In this document: positions 47,330 through 57,184 of the stretch, piece by piece | How positions within the stretch are numbered: the first letter of the stretch is position 1 | Layout of the letters: each line of letters begins with the position of its first letter | Assembly: GCF_002150805.1 (NCBI RefSeq) | Contig: NZ_MTBA01000004.1 | Location: forward strand, 496,001-560,000 | Source of the DNA: Oceanospirillum sanctuarii | GTDB lineage: Bacteria > Pseudomonadota > Gammaproteobacteria > Pseudomonadales > Halomonadaceae | Direction: 5' to 3' | Length of the DNA stretch: 64,000 nucleotides | Program-made: the position numbers and the translations under genes | Notes under the pieces: generated by a model | The model's input: only the letters and a program-made list of their open reading frames with translations | Databases searched by the model: none | What the model was told of the DNA's origin: nothing

Positions 47330-47512
47330 CAAGGCTTGGCTCAGCTTAACGCCATAACACTTGGCCATGAGAAGATTAGCTGAGTTCAGCCAAAGGTTTT
47401 ATCGCCGCCTCTCTCCCTTGGGCGGCACCTCCCCGCAGGTTTACTGCGGGACTTGCCATGTGAGGCCGTCTGCCTGGTTCTTAGGGATCAGGGTTACAGG
47501 CGGTCTATTTTT
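47330..47512 (+). ncRNA. Structured intergenic region, candidate small RNA
   Basis: Between the hypothetical gene and mazG about 180 bases fold into consecutive hairpins. These are a long imperfect one (TTGGCT...CAGCT with AGCTG...AGCCAA, about 47333-47393), GCCGCC / GGCGGC (47404-47426) and CCCGCAG / CTGCGGG (47432-47450). A last stem, GTCTGCCTG / CAGGCGGTC (about 47468-47505), is followed by TATTTTTTT. No plausible protein is encoded; the 85-codon plus-strand frame here has no credible features. A TTGACC overlaps the preceding stop codon and may be a -35. The RNA could also be the 3' UTR of the hypothetical gene. No known family is recognised. Confidence 0.4.
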
Positions 47513-47581
47513 TTGCCCGCCTGAACTCGCCCTTCAACTCAAAAGCAAACTTAACAGCATTGAATGCCAACAAAGCTACGC

Positions 47582-48481
47582 TTATTGCTCCAGCAACTTA
47601 GCGTCATCCCACCACTGATCCATCTGCTCCAGATCGACATCATCAAAGCCAAGCCCTGCTTTCTGAAGCTGCTGCTCGATATAGGCAAAGCGGAACTCGA
47701 ACTTGCGGTTGGTTCCCCGCAGAGCGCTTTCCGGATCTTTTTTCAGATAGCGGCTGAGATTGGTTGCTGCAAACAACAAGTCACCAAACTCCTTTTGTGC
47801 CTCCGGCAGATTATCTGCTGCTACGGCTTCTTCAACTTCTTCCAGCTCCTCACGAACCTTTTCCAGCACGCCCTGAATATCCGGCCAGTCAAAGCCCACC
47901 TTTGAGGCTTTTTTCTGAATCTTGGCAGCTCGGGTTAAAGCCGGTAGCCCAACCGGAATATCCCCCAGCACAGAAGGCTTCTGAGCTTGATCATCACCAG
48001 TTTCAGCCACCGCTTTCTTCGCTTTCTCTTCGGCCTTAATCTCATCCCAGCGTTGTTTCACCTGAGCTTCGTCGACATCGGCTGCGGTGACGGCTTCATT
48101 ATCCGCAGGGTACAACTGCCCTTCGGCAAACACATGGGGATGACGACGAACCATTTTGGTGACCAGTTCATCTGCCACATCATCCAGATTGAACCAGCCT
48201 TTTTCATCGGCCATCTGGCTGTAGTAGATCACCTGAAATAACAGATCGCCGAGTTCTTCCTTCAGATGATCCCAGTCCTCACGCTCAATGGTATCCGCCA
48301 CTTCGTAAGCTTCTTCCAGTGTATGGGGAACGATGGTGGCAAAGGTCTGCTCCTTATCCCACGGGCAGCCGGTTTCAGGATCACGCAGCCGCGCCATCAG
48401 GTAGGTCAGGTCTTTTATGCTGTATCGGTTAGGTTGTTTGGCAGGTTCAGATGACATTTGGGAATCGGCTTTATGACTCAT
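47582..48481 (-). CDS. mazG: Nucleoside triphosphate pyrophosphohydrolase MazG
   Basis: MazG hydrolyses NTPs or dNTPs to monophosphates, clearing non-canonical nucleotides and possibly limiting ppGpp. The two MazG domains are visible. The first has CPWDKEQTFATIVPHTLEEAYEVADTIE and HLKEELGDLLFQVIYYSQ (about 40-110). The second has FDWPDIQGVLEKVREELEEVEEAVAADN and AQKEFGDLLFAATNLSRYL (about 190-265). EExxD-type metal-binding residues are present in both. It is about 30 residues longer than E. coli MazG (263). It lies directly downstream of relA on the same strand, as in many gammaproteobacteria. Confidence 0.94.
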   Translation of the reverse strand: MSHKADSQMSSEPAKQPNRYSIKDLTYLMARLRDPETGCPWDKEQTFATIVPHTLEEAYEVADTIEREDWDHLKEELGDLLFQVIYYSQMADEKGWFNLDDVADELVTKMVRRHPHVFAEGQLYPADNEAVTAADVDEAQVKQRWDEIKAEEKAKKAVAETGDDQAQKPSVLGDIPVGLPALTRAAKIQKKASKVGFDWPDIQGVLEKVREELEEVEEAVAADNLPEAQKEFGDLLFAATNLSRYLKKDPESALRGTNRKFEFRFAYIEQQLQKAGLGFDDVDLEQMDQWWDDAKLLEQ

Positions 48482-48529
48482 AACAGGTGGCTCTTGGCGG
48501 TAAATGAAACAAGCGCAATACTCTAACGC

Positions 48530-48555
48530 AAAACGCCCGCAAAAGCGGGCGTTTT
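48530..48555 (-). terminator. relA terminator
   Basis: The perfect stem AAAACGCCCGC / GCGGGCGTTTT with an AAAA loop (TTTT on the minus strand) lies 62 bases after the relA stop, before the mazG ATG. Because it falls inside the relA-mazG interval, mazG probably has its own promoter as well. Confidence 0.8.
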
Positions 48556-48616
48556 AGGCAATCAGCATGATCGCTGACCTGAATGCTATCCTTGGTTTGA
48601 ACAGGTCAGGAGCAGA

Positions 48617-50899
48617 TCAGGCTGACTTTTTCTTCTCCTGAAAACGCTGCACATCAAGGATGTTTGGCAGCTGCTCGATGCGGTTCAGAACCCGCCCCAG
48701 CACCTGCAGACCATCCACTTCCAGCGTAATCAGAATATTGGCCTGATTCTCTTTCTTATCGGTCAGGGTGTTGACCGACAGAACGTTCACCTTGTCGTTG
48801 GCCAGAACCGACATAATATCCCGCAGCAAACCGGAACGATCCCAGGCACGGATACGCACATCAACCGAGTACATGTGCTGAGTGCGCTCACCCCATTCCA
48901 CATTGATCATGCGATGAGGATCTTCAGTTTTCAGCTGCAGCGCATTGCCACAATCCTGACGGTGAATCGATACGCCACGACCAACGGTGATGTAGCCAAC
49001 AATGTCATCACCGGGCACCGGATGACAGCACTTGGCGATCTGAGTCATCAGGTTGCCGACACCGTGAATGGTGATATCGTCCGCATTGGTCGCACCACCT
49101 TTCTGCCCGCCCGGATAACGACGGTGCAGCAGGAATTTCTCCAACTGTTCTTCGTCATCGGTTTCGCCAAACAGGTTCTGGGCAACACTCAGCACCTGAC
49201 CGGTACGCAGATCCCCGGCACCCAGCGCCGCATACATATCGTCTTCGCTGTTGTAGTTCACCGCCTGCGCCAGCTTTGGCAGATCCAGCCCGTTCAGACC
49301 CAGCTGCTTGAACTCTTTCTCCAGCAGCTGACGACCTTCCGCGATATTCTGGTCGCGATCCTGCAGCTTAAACCAGCTCTGAATCTTCGCCCGGGTACGG
49401 GAGGTCAGGGCATAGCCCAACGCAGGGTTGAGCCAGTCACGGCTTGGACGGGTATTTTCTGAGGTCAGAATCTCAACCTGATCACCGGTTTTCAGGTGAT
49501 AGGTCAGCGGCACAATACGGCCATTAACCTTGGCACCACGACAACGGTGACCTACTTCGGTATGTACCCGATAGGCAAAATCAACCGGGGTCGCATCATG
49601 AGGCAGATCCACCACATGGCCATCCGGCGTGAAGATATAGATACGATCCGGTGCTACATCATTACGCAGTTCTTCACGCAGACCGTTGGCATCGCCAACT
49701 TCTTCATGCCACTCCAGAACCTGACGCAACCAGGCGATCTTCTCTTCGTAGCTGTCGCTGGTTTTCTTGGTATCCGTGCCCTTGTAAAGCCAGTGGGCAC
49801 AAACACCCAGTTCGGCTTCTTCGTGCATGGAGATGGTACGGATCTGAACTTCCAGCACCTTGCCTTCCGGCCCGACAACAGCAGTGTGCAGAGAGCGGTA
49901 GCCGTTCTCTTTTGGGGTAGCGATGTAATCATCAAACTCGTGGGGGATGTGATGCCAGAGGCCGTGAATAATACCCAGAGCGGTGTAGCAGTCTTTAACA
50001 TCCGGCACCAGAATACGCACAGCCCGTACATCGTAAACTTCTGAGAAGTCGATGTTCTTACGCTTCATTTTCCGCCAGATGCTGTAAATATGTTTGGCGC
50101 GGCCGTTGACCTGAGCACCACGAATACCTTCCCCTTCCAGCTTCTCTTTCAGAAGGGCGATCACTTTTTCGATATATTCGGTACGGTCGAGACGCTTCTC
50201 GGACAGCAAACGGGCGATGTTCTTGTACTGTTCTTCTTCCAGATAGCGGAAGGAGAGATCTTCCAGTTCCCACTTGATGTAGCCGATACCCAAGCGGTGC
50301 GCCAGCGGTGCATAGATTTCAAATACCTCACGGGCAACACGCAGGCGTTTATCACGGGGGGAGTTTTTGGCATCACGAATCGCACAGGTACGCTCAGCCA
50401 GCTTGATCAGAGCAACGCGCACGTCGTCGATCATCGCCACCAGCATCTTACGCAGATTTTCCAGCTGGCTCTTGTTCTCCTGACCGAAAACGATGCCATC
50501 GGTCGGTAACTGAATCTGGCTGATCGCCGCCATCTCGGTCACGCCGTTGATCAGCTTGGCAACTGTCTCGCCAAATGATTCTTCAACCTGATCAATGGTG
50601 ATATGGCCTTCACGCACAGCACGGTAAAGGATCGCTGCGATGAGGGAATCCTCATCCATCTGCAGCTCACCCAGAATATCGGCCATCTCAAGACCGGTAC
50701 GGAAGCAACGCGAACCCTTAACGATCCAGTAGTTGTCCTCTTTGCGCGCGTTGCGCTGGGCATCCCGGGCCATCTCGCAGGCGGACTGAACCCGCTCCGG
50801 TGAATGGAGCGTGACATCCTCCTGCAGGCGTTGCAGCCAGTTGGGGATGTTGACGGTGCCATCGGGGTTTAAGGGTTGATCTTCGCGTACTTTTACCAT
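48617..50899 (-). CDS. relA: GTP pyrophosphokinase RelA
   Basis: RelA makes (p)ppGpp when uncharged tRNA enters the ribosome. The hydrolase-like domain lacks HD: the position reads LIAAILYRAVREG (about 90), so it should be synthetase-only. The synthetase domain shows YDVRAVRILVPDVKDCYTALGIIHGLW and YIATPKENGYRSLHTAVVG (about 250-330). The TGS domain (FTPDGHVVDLPHDATPVDFAY) and the ACT domain at the C-terminus complete the protein. The ATG at 50897-50899 gives MVKVREDQPLNPDG and 760 residues. The frame extends 33 codons further upstream without support. Confidence 0.95.
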   Translation of the reverse strand: MVKVREDQPLNPDGTVNIPNWLQRLQEDVTLHSPERVQSACEMARDAQRNARKEDNYWIVKGSRCFRTGLEMADILGELQMDEDSLIAAILYRAVREGHITIDQVEESFGETVAKLINGVTEMAAISQIQLPTDGIVFGQENKSQLENLRKMLVAMIDDVRVALIKLAERTCAIRDAKNSPRDKRLRVAREVFEIYAPLAHRLGIGYIKWELEDLSFRYLEEEQYKNIARLLSEKRLDRTEYIEKVIALLKEKLEGEGIRGAQVNGRAKHIYSIWRKMKRKNIDFSEVYDVRAVRILVPDVKDCYTALGIIHGLWHHIPHEFDDYIATPKENGYRSLHTAVVGPEGKVLEVQIRTISMHEEAELGVCAHWLYKGTDTKKTSDSYEEKIAWLRQVLEWHEEVGDANGLREELRNDVAPDRIYIFTPDGHVVDLPHDATPVDFAYRVHTEVGHRCRGAKVNGRIVPLTYHLKTGDQVEILTSENTRPSRDWLNPALGYALTSRTRAKIQSWFKLQDRDQNIAEGRQLLEKEFKQLGLNGLDLPKLAQAVNYNSEDDMYAALGAGDLRTGQVLSVAQNLFGETDDEEQLEKFLLHRRYPGGQKGGATNADDITIHGVGNLMTQIAKCCHPVPGDDIVGYITVGRGVSIHRQDCGNALQLKTEDPHRMINVEWGERTQHMYSVDVRIRAWDRSGLLRDIMSVLANDKVNVLSVNTLTDKKENQANILITLEVDGLQVLGRVLNRIEQLPNILDVQRFQEKKKSA

Positions 50900-51000
50900 G
50901 TCTTCGCCTGTAAAATTCAGTTTCTTATTATAAGGTGTTCGCTCAGGCATCCACCCGGCTGCACCCTTTATTAATGGGGGCCTTTTGTGAATCAACAAGC

Positions 51001-51018
51001 TTGCCGGTGACCCGGCAA
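51001..51018. other. Small hairpin in the relA-rlmD gap
   Basis: TTGCCGG / CCGGCAA with a TGAC loop lies in the 264-base gap 50900-51163 between relA and rlmD. No T-run follows on either strand, and I see no gene here. It may be a partial terminator or processing site for the rlmD message. Confidence 0.4.
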
Positions 51019-51163
51019 ACTCAGAACTGATTCGGCCTCTTCTTCTCCGTCTGACCCTAAACCCCGGACAGAACAGAGAGCGTAAACCAATACCGTAACA
51101 ACCTGCGGTATCAACGCCTGCAGAGCAAATTACCTCTGCTTCAGCGTGCTATCTTAAAAAACA

Positions 51164-52507
51164 TCAGGACTTTTTCTTTTTACTGCCACGTTCAAACAGT
51201 GCCATAGATTCAACGTGAGCAGTCTGCGGAAACATATCCATAATTCCGGCCCGGATCAGTTTATAACCCTGCTCCGCCAGAATCGCGCTGTCCCTCGCCA
51301 GCGTGGACGGGTTGCAGGAAACATACAGCACCCGCTTGGCACCCAGAGCTTTCATCTGTTCACAGATAGCCTGCGCACCGGTACGGGGTGGATCCAGCAG
51401 GACAACATTATAGCGGGTCTTGGCCCAGGAAAGGCCTTTGAATGACTGACTCAGGTCAGCCACTTCAAAAATAGCATTTTCTATGCCATTTAATTCAGCA
51501 TTTGCTCTAGCCCGCTGAACAAGGTTGGATGCACCTTCAACGCCGGTGACAGATGCTACTTTTTTCGCCAGGGGCAGACTGAAATTCCCGAAGCCGGCAA
51601 ACAGATCCAACACCACATCACTCTCTTTCGGCTGCAGCCACTCCAGCGCCTGATCCACCATCTGACGGTTAATCGCAGGGTTAACCTGTACAAAGTCGTT
51701 AGGCTGAAAGGCCAGTGTGACATCATTATGACGGTAGCTAAGTACAGGCAGCTGATCACCACTCAGAGTAATCACCTTACCACTCTCAAGAGAAGCCTTA
51801 ACCAGACTGTCTGCCTGATCCTTCTGCCAGTAGAGCTGAACTTTATGCTCTTCAGCCCAGTTCAGCCAAAGCAGCTGATCTTTATGGGACAGACCTTTCA
51901 GGTGGCGCACCACAAGAGCGCATCCTTCGTCACTGTATGCCAGCTCAAGGTGCCCGATGGTTTTACGGGATTCCAGCTCAGGAATCAGGTCATACAGCGA
52001 AGGAATCAGCGCTGACATTTCCGGATGCAGCACCGCACAGTGCTTAATGGCTACCAGATGGGAGGAGCCTTTCTCACGGAAGCCGATGATGAGATCACCG
52101 TGACGATTCCACTTCACACCCAAACGGGCTTTACGACGATAGCCCCAGGCAGCGTCCACTAATGCATCCTGAACCGGAATATCACTCAGCTTGCCAAAAC
52201 GCTCCAGCTGATCCACCAGCGCGGTCTGTTTCACCTCGCGCTGACGCTCCAGAGAAAGGTGCTGCAAACCACAGCCACCACACTGCTGGTAATACTCACA
52301 GGCGGGCTCAATGCGATCCGGAGAAGGGGTGTGAATAGTTTCGCATACTGCCTCATCAAAACGGCGATGGGTTTTGACGATACGAATGCTGACGCTTTCG
52401 CCGGCCAGTGCTCCCTCTACAAAAACGATTTTTCCATTGTGATGGGCAATACCGCGACCATCATGGCCCTGGCGTTCAATGAGGAGTTCAGACACTTGCT
52501 CAGGCAC
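51164..52507 (-). CDS. rlmD: 23S rRNA (uracil-1939-C5)-methyltransferase RlmD
   Basis: RlmD methylates U1939 of 23S rRNA with SAM. The N-terminal TRAM domain (about 5-65) is followed by the [4Fe-4S] motif CEYYQQCGGCGLQHL (about 80-95) with a further Cys in KHCAVLH. The SAM-binding region is VVLDLFAGFGNFSLPLAKKVASVTGVEG (about 300), and the catalytic nucleophile is in YVSCNPSTLARD (about 400). The length of 447 is normal. The start is GTG (52505-52507), preceded by AAGGGGG. The same order rlmD-relA-mazG is known in Pseudomonas. Confidence 0.95.
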   Translation of the reverse strand: MPEQVSELLIERQGHDGRGIAHHNGKIVFVEGALAGESVSIRIVKTHRRFDEAVCETIHTPSPDRIEPACEYYQQCGGCGLQHLSLERQREVKQTALVDQLERFGKLSDIPVQDALVDAAWGYRRKARLGVKWNRHGDLIIGFREKGSSHLVAIKHCAVLHPEMSALIPSLYDLIPELESRKTIGHLELAYSDEGCALVVRHLKGLSHKDQLLWLNWAEEHKVQLYWQKDQADSLVKASLESGKVITLSGDQLPVLSYRHNDVTLAFQPNDFVQVNPAINRQMVDQALEWLQPKESDVVLDLFAGFGNFSLPLAKKVASVTGVEGASNLVQRARANAELNGIENAIFEVADLSQSFKGLSWAKTRYNVVLLDPPRTGAQAICEQMKALGAKRVLYVSCNPSTLARDSAILAEQGYKLIRAGIMDMFPQTAHVESMALFERGSKKKKS

Positions 52508-52689
52508 GTAGCCCCCTTTTTATCGACAATTCCGTACAAAAAAGACGGATTTAAGCGCTTAAACGCCAGAACAGTCAGTCACCTGATGTGGGGCAGGACA
52601 ACGATTTATGCTGGATAAAGCAACAGTCCGGCGGGATGGCGGCAGATGATAACGCCTAATCTCAACTTGTCCAGCCGGAGGGCGCAATT

Positions 52690-52728
52690 GACATAAAGAA
52701 CAGACATAAAGAACAGACATAAAGAACA
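52690..52728. repeat. Three perfect tandem 13-bp repeats
   Basis: GACATAAAGAACA occurs three times in direct succession (52690, 52703, 52716) between the cysM terminator and rlmD, about 185-220 bases upstream of the rlmD start. The unit is not a multiple of three. The first copy is preceded by TT, so TTGACA reads across its 5' end on the plus strand. Confidence 0.85.
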
Positions 52729-52737
52729 GGCAAAAAA

Positions 52738-52770
52738 GAAAAGGGCTGCCTGTCAGTCACAGCAGCCCTT
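52738..52770 (-). terminator. cysM terminator
   Basis: AAGGGCTGC / GCAGCCCTT with a 12-base loop is followed on the minus strand by TTCTTTTTTG, about 80 bases past the cysM stop. Confidence 0.75.
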
Positions 52771-52846
52771 CCTTATTTTTTATATGCGGACTAAAGGGTT
52801 TTCTCTTCAGAGCAAATTGTTATCTATTCAGATTAGATAAAGCTGA

Positions 52847-53791
52847 TCAGGCGTTAAAAACGCCGGTCGACAGATAACGGTCACCACGGTCACAGATGAT
52901 GGCAACGACAACAGAACCCGGGTTCTGTTCTGCAACCTGCAGCGCACCGGCAATAGCACCACCGGAAGAAACGCCGGCAAAGATACCTTCTTCTTTAGCC
53001 AGTGCTTTCATGGTGGCCTCAGCACGCTCCTGATCCATATCGATCACCTGATCGACACGCTCTGCTTCAAAAATAGTCGGCAGGTACTCTTCCGGCCAGC
53101 GACGAATGCCCGGGATGCTGGCACCTTCGCTTGGCTGAAGACCAACAATCTGCACATCAGGATTTTGCTCTTTCAGGTAGCGGGATACGCCCATAATGGT
53201 GCCAGTGGTGCCCATGGCGCTGACAAAGTGAGTCACCTTACCGAATGTCTGCTGCCAGATCTCAGGACCGGTAGTGCGGTAGTGGGCTTCCGGGTTATCC
53301 ATATTACCGAACTGGTTCAGTACGATGCCCTTACCCTCATCCTGCATCTGCAGCGCCAGATCACGAGCTGCTTCCATGCCTTCTTCTTTACTCACGGTAA
53401 TCAGCTCGGCACCGTAAGCAGCCATAGAGGCTTTACGTTCTTCACTCATGTTATCCGGCATGATCAGTACCATGTTGTAGCCCTTGATCGCTGCAGCCAT
53501 GGCCAGAGCAATACCGGTATTACCGCTGGTGGCTTCGATCAGAGTATCACCCGGTTTAATATCACCACGGGCTTCTGCCAGATTGATCATGCTCAGCGCC
53601 GGACGGTCTTTGACCGAGCCCGCCGGATTGTTGCCTTCCAGTTTGGCAAGCACCACAGAACCGTTATCCATCACCAGACGCTGCAGACGAACCAGAGGTG
53701 TCTGACCGACAAAGGCTTCGATGGTCGGGAAATCATTAAACTGCTCCTGAGTGTCAGCGATCTGTTCCGGGGATTTTTGTTCGGAAGACAT
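52847..53791 (-). CDS. cysM: Cysteine synthase B
   Basis: CysM makes cysteine from O-acetylserine and sulphide (or thiosulphate). It is a PLP enzyme with the internal aldimine Lys in NNPAGSVKDRPALSMI (about 61-76), the phosphate loop EATSGNTGIALAMA (about 92) and SAMGTTGTIMG (about 187-197). The C-terminus has the CysM-type IFAGVSSGGAIAGAL and CDRGDRYLSTGVF. The length of 314 is about 10 residues over E. coli CysM (303) because of a charged N-terminal extension. It is divergent from gacS-like kinase, separated by a 336-base gap. Confidence 0.94.
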   Translation of the reverse strand: MSSEQKSPEQIADTQEQFNDFPTIEAFVGQTPLVRLQRLVMDNGSVVLAKLEGNNPAGSVKDRPALSMINLAEARGDIKPGDTLIEATSGNTGIALAMAAAIKGYNMVLIMPDNMSEERKASMAAYGAELITVSKEEGMEAARDLALQMQDEGKGIVLNQFGNMDNPEAHYRTTGPEIWQQTFGKVTHFVSAMGTTGTIMGVSRYLKEQNPDVQIVGLQPSEGASIPGIRRWPEEYLPTIFEAERVDQVIDMDQERAEATMKALAKEEGIFAGVSSGGAIAGALQVAEQNPGSVVVAIICDRGDRYLSTGVFNA

Positions 53792-54127
53792 AGATTCTCT
53801 CTAAGTTGGGCTTTAACGGATCGCTCTGTTGCCGCAATCCCCTGTTTTAACTAGGGAATTAATCTTTTGAAACTCAGCATCGACCGTTAACAAGCAGGTA
53901 TTTCAACTGCGCCTTTTATACCTGTGACGGTTTGATTTTTAAACCGCTTTTCCCGATATAGAACGCACTAAATTGCCATAAGCTGGAAAACAGCTTATAT
54001 GAGGCAAGCTGGGCAGTTTTCAAAATAATGCTTTGCTATTTGCTTATAACTGCAGCCTTAAAGGTATTATGGTACAAGTGTTTGTCTGGCATGGCAGCAC
54101 AAGCGCAGCGGATATCAATCTGGATTC
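53792..54127. other. Divergent intergenic region cysM / hybrid kinase
   Basis: This 336-base gap has no ORF that I can support. It contains two hairpin-like inverted repeats. One is CGGTTT / AAACCG at about 53930-53948. The other is the perfect 8-bp ATAAGCTG / CAGCTTAT with a GAAAA loop (53978-53998), which could be an operator or an RNA hairpin in the kinase leader. I see no clean sigma-70 promoter for either gene. Confidence 0.4.
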
Positions 54128-57100
54128 ATGATGAAAAACTGGCCTTTACGTAACAAAATTCTCTTTATCGCAACCTTTCCGGCAATTATTACGGCACTGG
54201 TTTTAAGTACCCACCTGTTTCTGAACTACTACGCACTGGTTGAGAAAAACCTGATGGAAAAAGCGGAAGCTTTAACCCGTCAGCTGGGAACACCACTCGC
54301 TTACGCACTGGAGCGTAACGACCGCGAACAGGTACGTCGGATTATGGATGCGCTGACGCAGGAGTCCGAAGTCCGCGCTGTATCGATACACAATAAAGAC
54401 CGGGAGAATATCTTCCACGGCGGCCCCAGCATGTATCCGGTCAGTAATGCCAGTCACCGCCTGCAGCCTCAGCCGTTGATCCGTTATTCCGACAGCACAC
54501 TGCGCATTATCCAGCCCCTGCTCTCACCATTTCCGCCAAAAAACCGGGCGACAGAAACCTCTCAAAACAAAACAGAAAAAGGCCTTTTTGCCCCTCAGTT
54601 TGTTCACATGGAGATCAAGACCAACGCCATCGTCGGCTGGCTGGAACTTGAGATCCACCTGAGCCAGACCCGCCTGAGCATCATCTATGATGTGATCCTC
54701 AACTGGGTGGTGGTACTGATTCTGTTAATCGCCACCCTCTTTATGTCCCTGAGAATCAGCCGCCAGTTTCAGGAACCGATTCAGGAAGCCCGGGATGTGG
54801 TGCAACAGGTCAGTGCCGGTAACTACACGGTAGAAGCCCGTCATGTCGGCTGCCCAGAGTTTCACCGACTGGCGGATGATATCAATCAGCTAACCCGCAG
54901 TATTAAGCTGAAGCGGCAGGAGCTGAACGACAGTATTGAGCAGACCACCTCAGAACTGGAAGAGACCATGATCACCATGGAAACCCAGAGTATCGAGCTG
55001 GATCTGGCCCGTAAGCGCGCCGAGGAAGCCAACCGGATCAAGTCTGAGTTTCTGGCTAACATGAGTCACGAGATCCGCACCCCAATGAACGGCATCGTCG
55101 GCTTCTGTAACCTGCTACGCCGTACCCCGTTGACTCCACACCAGAGCGCTCACCTGAACAGTATCCGCAACGCCTCGGAAAGCCTGTTGTCGATCATTAA
55201 CGACATCCTCGACTTCTCGAAAATTGAAGCCCAAAAGATGGAGATCAAATCGATTCCCTTTAACCCAAGGGAGATCGTCGATGAAACCATCGCCCTGCTG
55301 GCTCCGGAAGTGCAGCGTAAGCAGCTGGAGATGGTCGCCCTGGTCTATGACGATGTACCGGCTACCCTGGTCAGCGATCCACTACGCATCAAGCAGGTAC
55401 TCACTAACCTGCTGGGTAATGCGGTGAAATTCACCGACTCAGGCGACGTCGTGATTCGGGTGATGACAGAGCTGGAGGCCAATGATGAACTGGTGATCTG
55501 CTTTAAGATCACCGACAACGGCGTTGGTATTGCCAAAGAGAAACAGCCCGCCCTGTTCACCCCGTTCACTCAGGCCGATTCCAGCCAGAACCGTCAGCAC
55601 GGTGGCACAGGCTTAGGGCTTGTGATCTGTAAACGTCTGGTGGAACTGATGGGGGGTGAGATCGGCCTTGAGAGTGATCTGGGTGAAGGTGCCACCTTCT
55701 GGTTCACGATACGGACACAGGTTCAGGGCAATACCTATGATCTGGAGCCGGAAACCTGTTTCGACGGCCTGAAGACCCTTCTTGTCGAGAGCCACGCTCT
55801 GAATCAGAACGCTCTGAACCATCAGCTGACCCAGTTTGGTTTGCAGGTCACCAGTCACAACAGCCTGAACGGCATCAATGTACAGCAACCTGGCAGTCAG
55901 GTCGCCGTGCTGGCCTTTAACCATCAGGAAGCTAATGACAGAGCTACTTTGGCACTGACTCACAAGCTGGCGGAGCAGATTCCGGTTCTGGTGTTGCTGG
56001 GCAGTAACGATGCCGACCTGATCACCCGCTATATGAGTGCCGGTGTCAGCCACGTGGAAACCAAGCCGATCAGTCAGGAAGACCTCAAGTCGGCCATTGA
56101 AAGCGTACTGAATCAGCAACAAACGGCATCCACGGCACAACCGAACAATCTGGCCTTTGCCAGCAAGTCTGCGTCTACCCAAAATGCCCTGTCATCACCC
56201 AATACTGGGATGGCACAGGCTACAGCAATGGCAAGGGCTGGCTGGCCGGACGAGTCTCGCATGCAGGATCAGAGCACCAGACACAACCCAGCTCTGAATA
56301 CCGGTAACGACTTCAATCTGCAGGGCAATATGACTTCCGCGCCTACTATTCTGGTGGTGGATGATAACGCCTCCAACCTGCTGCTGGCATCAACACTGCT
56401 GAAAGAATTCGGCCTGAATGTTACCCAGGCAAACAGTGGTAAAAAAGCCATTGAGGAAGTGATCAGAAAGCGGCCGGATCTGATTCTGATGGACATTCAG
56501 ATGCCGGATATGGACGGTATGGAAACCACCCGACGTATTCGTAATCTCTCGCCGTACTATGAAGATCTGGGCATTATCGCCCTAACCGCCCACGCCCTGC
56601 CGGAAGAGAAAGAGAACTTTATGGCAGCAGGCCTGAATGATCTGTTGACCAAACCGATCGACGAGGAGAAGCTGGCAAACCTGATCCAGCACTGGACAGG
56701 CTTTACTCCGAGTGTCATGCCTGCGGATGCCGAGCCGCCGTTACCGGAAGATGAGCATCTGCTGGAAGAGAGCATGGAACACGTGGTGGATCTGGAGATG
56801 GGAATCCGTCTGGCTGGCGGTAAACCTGCGCTGGCTGAGGAGATGCTCACCATGCTGCTGCAGGATATTCCGGCAACCCGGGATCGTCTGGACAAAGCTT
56901 TCCACGGTGAAGATATCGAAGAGATGATCAATGCGGTGCACCACCTGCACGGCGCGACCCGCTATTGTGGCGTTCCCCGTTTGGCACTGACGACAGAAAC
57001 ACTGGAAACTCAGCTTAAGATGCGCCAGATGACCGCTGCACAGGAAACCCTGAAAACCCTCTACAAAGAGCTGGGTAAACTGGAATCCTGGCAGAAAGAG

Positions 57101-57130
57101 CGGGATATTCTGCAAAAAAGCCAGGCATAG
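54128..57130 (+). CDS. gacS: GacS/BarA-type hybrid sensor histidine kinase
   Basis: The kinase should phosphorylate a GacA/UvrY-type regulator and, through small RNAs, control global gene expression. Domains in order: TM1 (about 10-33), periplasmic loop, TM2 (about 187-207), HAMP, HisKA with [10 protein letters not shown] (phospho-His about 314), and HATPase ([16 protein letters not shown]). A receiver-like domain without an Asp at the phosphorylation site (LLVESH..., about 540-650) follows, then a true receiver with [13 protein letters not shown] (Asp about 789) and HPt with [11 protein letters not shown] (about 938). The length of 1000 is about 80 residues over typical GacS. The stop codon lies in the loop of the terminator hairpin. 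Confidence 0.93.
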   Translation: MMKNWPLRNKILFIATFPAIITALVLSTHLFLNYYALVEKNLMEKAEALTRQLGTPLAYALERNDREQVRRIMDALTQESEVRAVSIHNKDRENIFHGGPSMYPVSNASHRLQPQPLIRYSDSTLRIIQPLLSPFPPKNRATETSQNKTEKGLFAPQFVHMEIKTNAIVGWLELEIHLSQTRLSIIYDVILNWVVVLILLIATLFMSLRISRQFQEPIQEARDVVQQVSAGNYTVEARHVGCPEFHRLADDINQLTRSIKLKRQELNDSIEQTTSELEETMITMETQSIELDLARKRAEEANRIKSEFLANMSHEIRTPMNGIVGFCNLLRRTPLTPHQSAHLNSIRNASESLLSIINDILDFSKIEAQKMEIKSIPFNPREIVDETIALLAPEVQRKQLEMVALVYDDVPATLVSDPLRIKQVLTNLLGNAVKFTDSGDVVIRVMTELEANDELVICFKITDNGVGIAKEKQPALFTPFTQADSSQNRQHGGTGLGLVICKRLVELMGGEIGLESDLGEGATFWFTIRTQVQGNTYDLEPETCFDGLKTLLVESHALNQNALNHQLTQFGLQVTSHNSLNGINVQQPGSQVAVLAFNHQEANDRATLALTHKLAEQIPVLVLLGSNDADLITRYMSAGVSHVETKPISQEDLKSAIESVLNQQQTASTAQPNNLAFASKSASTQNALSSPNTGMAQATAMARAGWPDESRMQDQSTRHNPALNTGNDFNLQGNMTSAPTILVVDDNASNLLLASTLLKEFGLNVTQANSGKKAIEEVIRKRPDLILMDIQMPDMDGMETTRRIRNLSPYYEDLGIIALTAHALPEEKENFMAAGLNDLLTKPIDEEKLANLIQHWTGFTPSVMPADAEPPLPEDEHLLEESMEHVVDLEMGIRLAGGKPALAEEMLTMLLQDIPATRDRLDKAFHGEDIEEMINAVHHLHGATRYCGVPRLALTTETLETQLKMRQMTAAQETLKTLYKELGKLESWQKERDILQKSQA

Positions 57131-57141
57131 GCCTGGCTTTT
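57116..57141 (+). terminator. Terminator overlapping the kinase stop codon
   Basis: AAAAGCCAGGC / GCCTGGCTTTT with an ATAG loop is followed by TGTCG. The TAG stop codon of the kinase gene lies within the loop, so translation could reach into the terminator stem. Confidence 0.85.
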
Positions 57142-57184
57142 GTCGTACGACATTTCTTTTGTGCTGCTAAAGGGAAGAGTCAGA

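Noticed and set aside
47330-47512. 6S RNA (ssrS) as an identity for the structured region
   Set aside because: The end contains GGGTTACAGGCGG, which recalls the 6S 3' arm, but the 5' end does not pair with the 3' end, and the neighbours (zapA, ygfA) of ssrS are absent.
47361-47618. 85-codon frame with several cysteines in the gap before mazG
   Set aside because: It overlaps the mazG 3' end and lies over perfect hairpins, so its sequence is better explained by RNA structure. The Cys residues form no regular motif.
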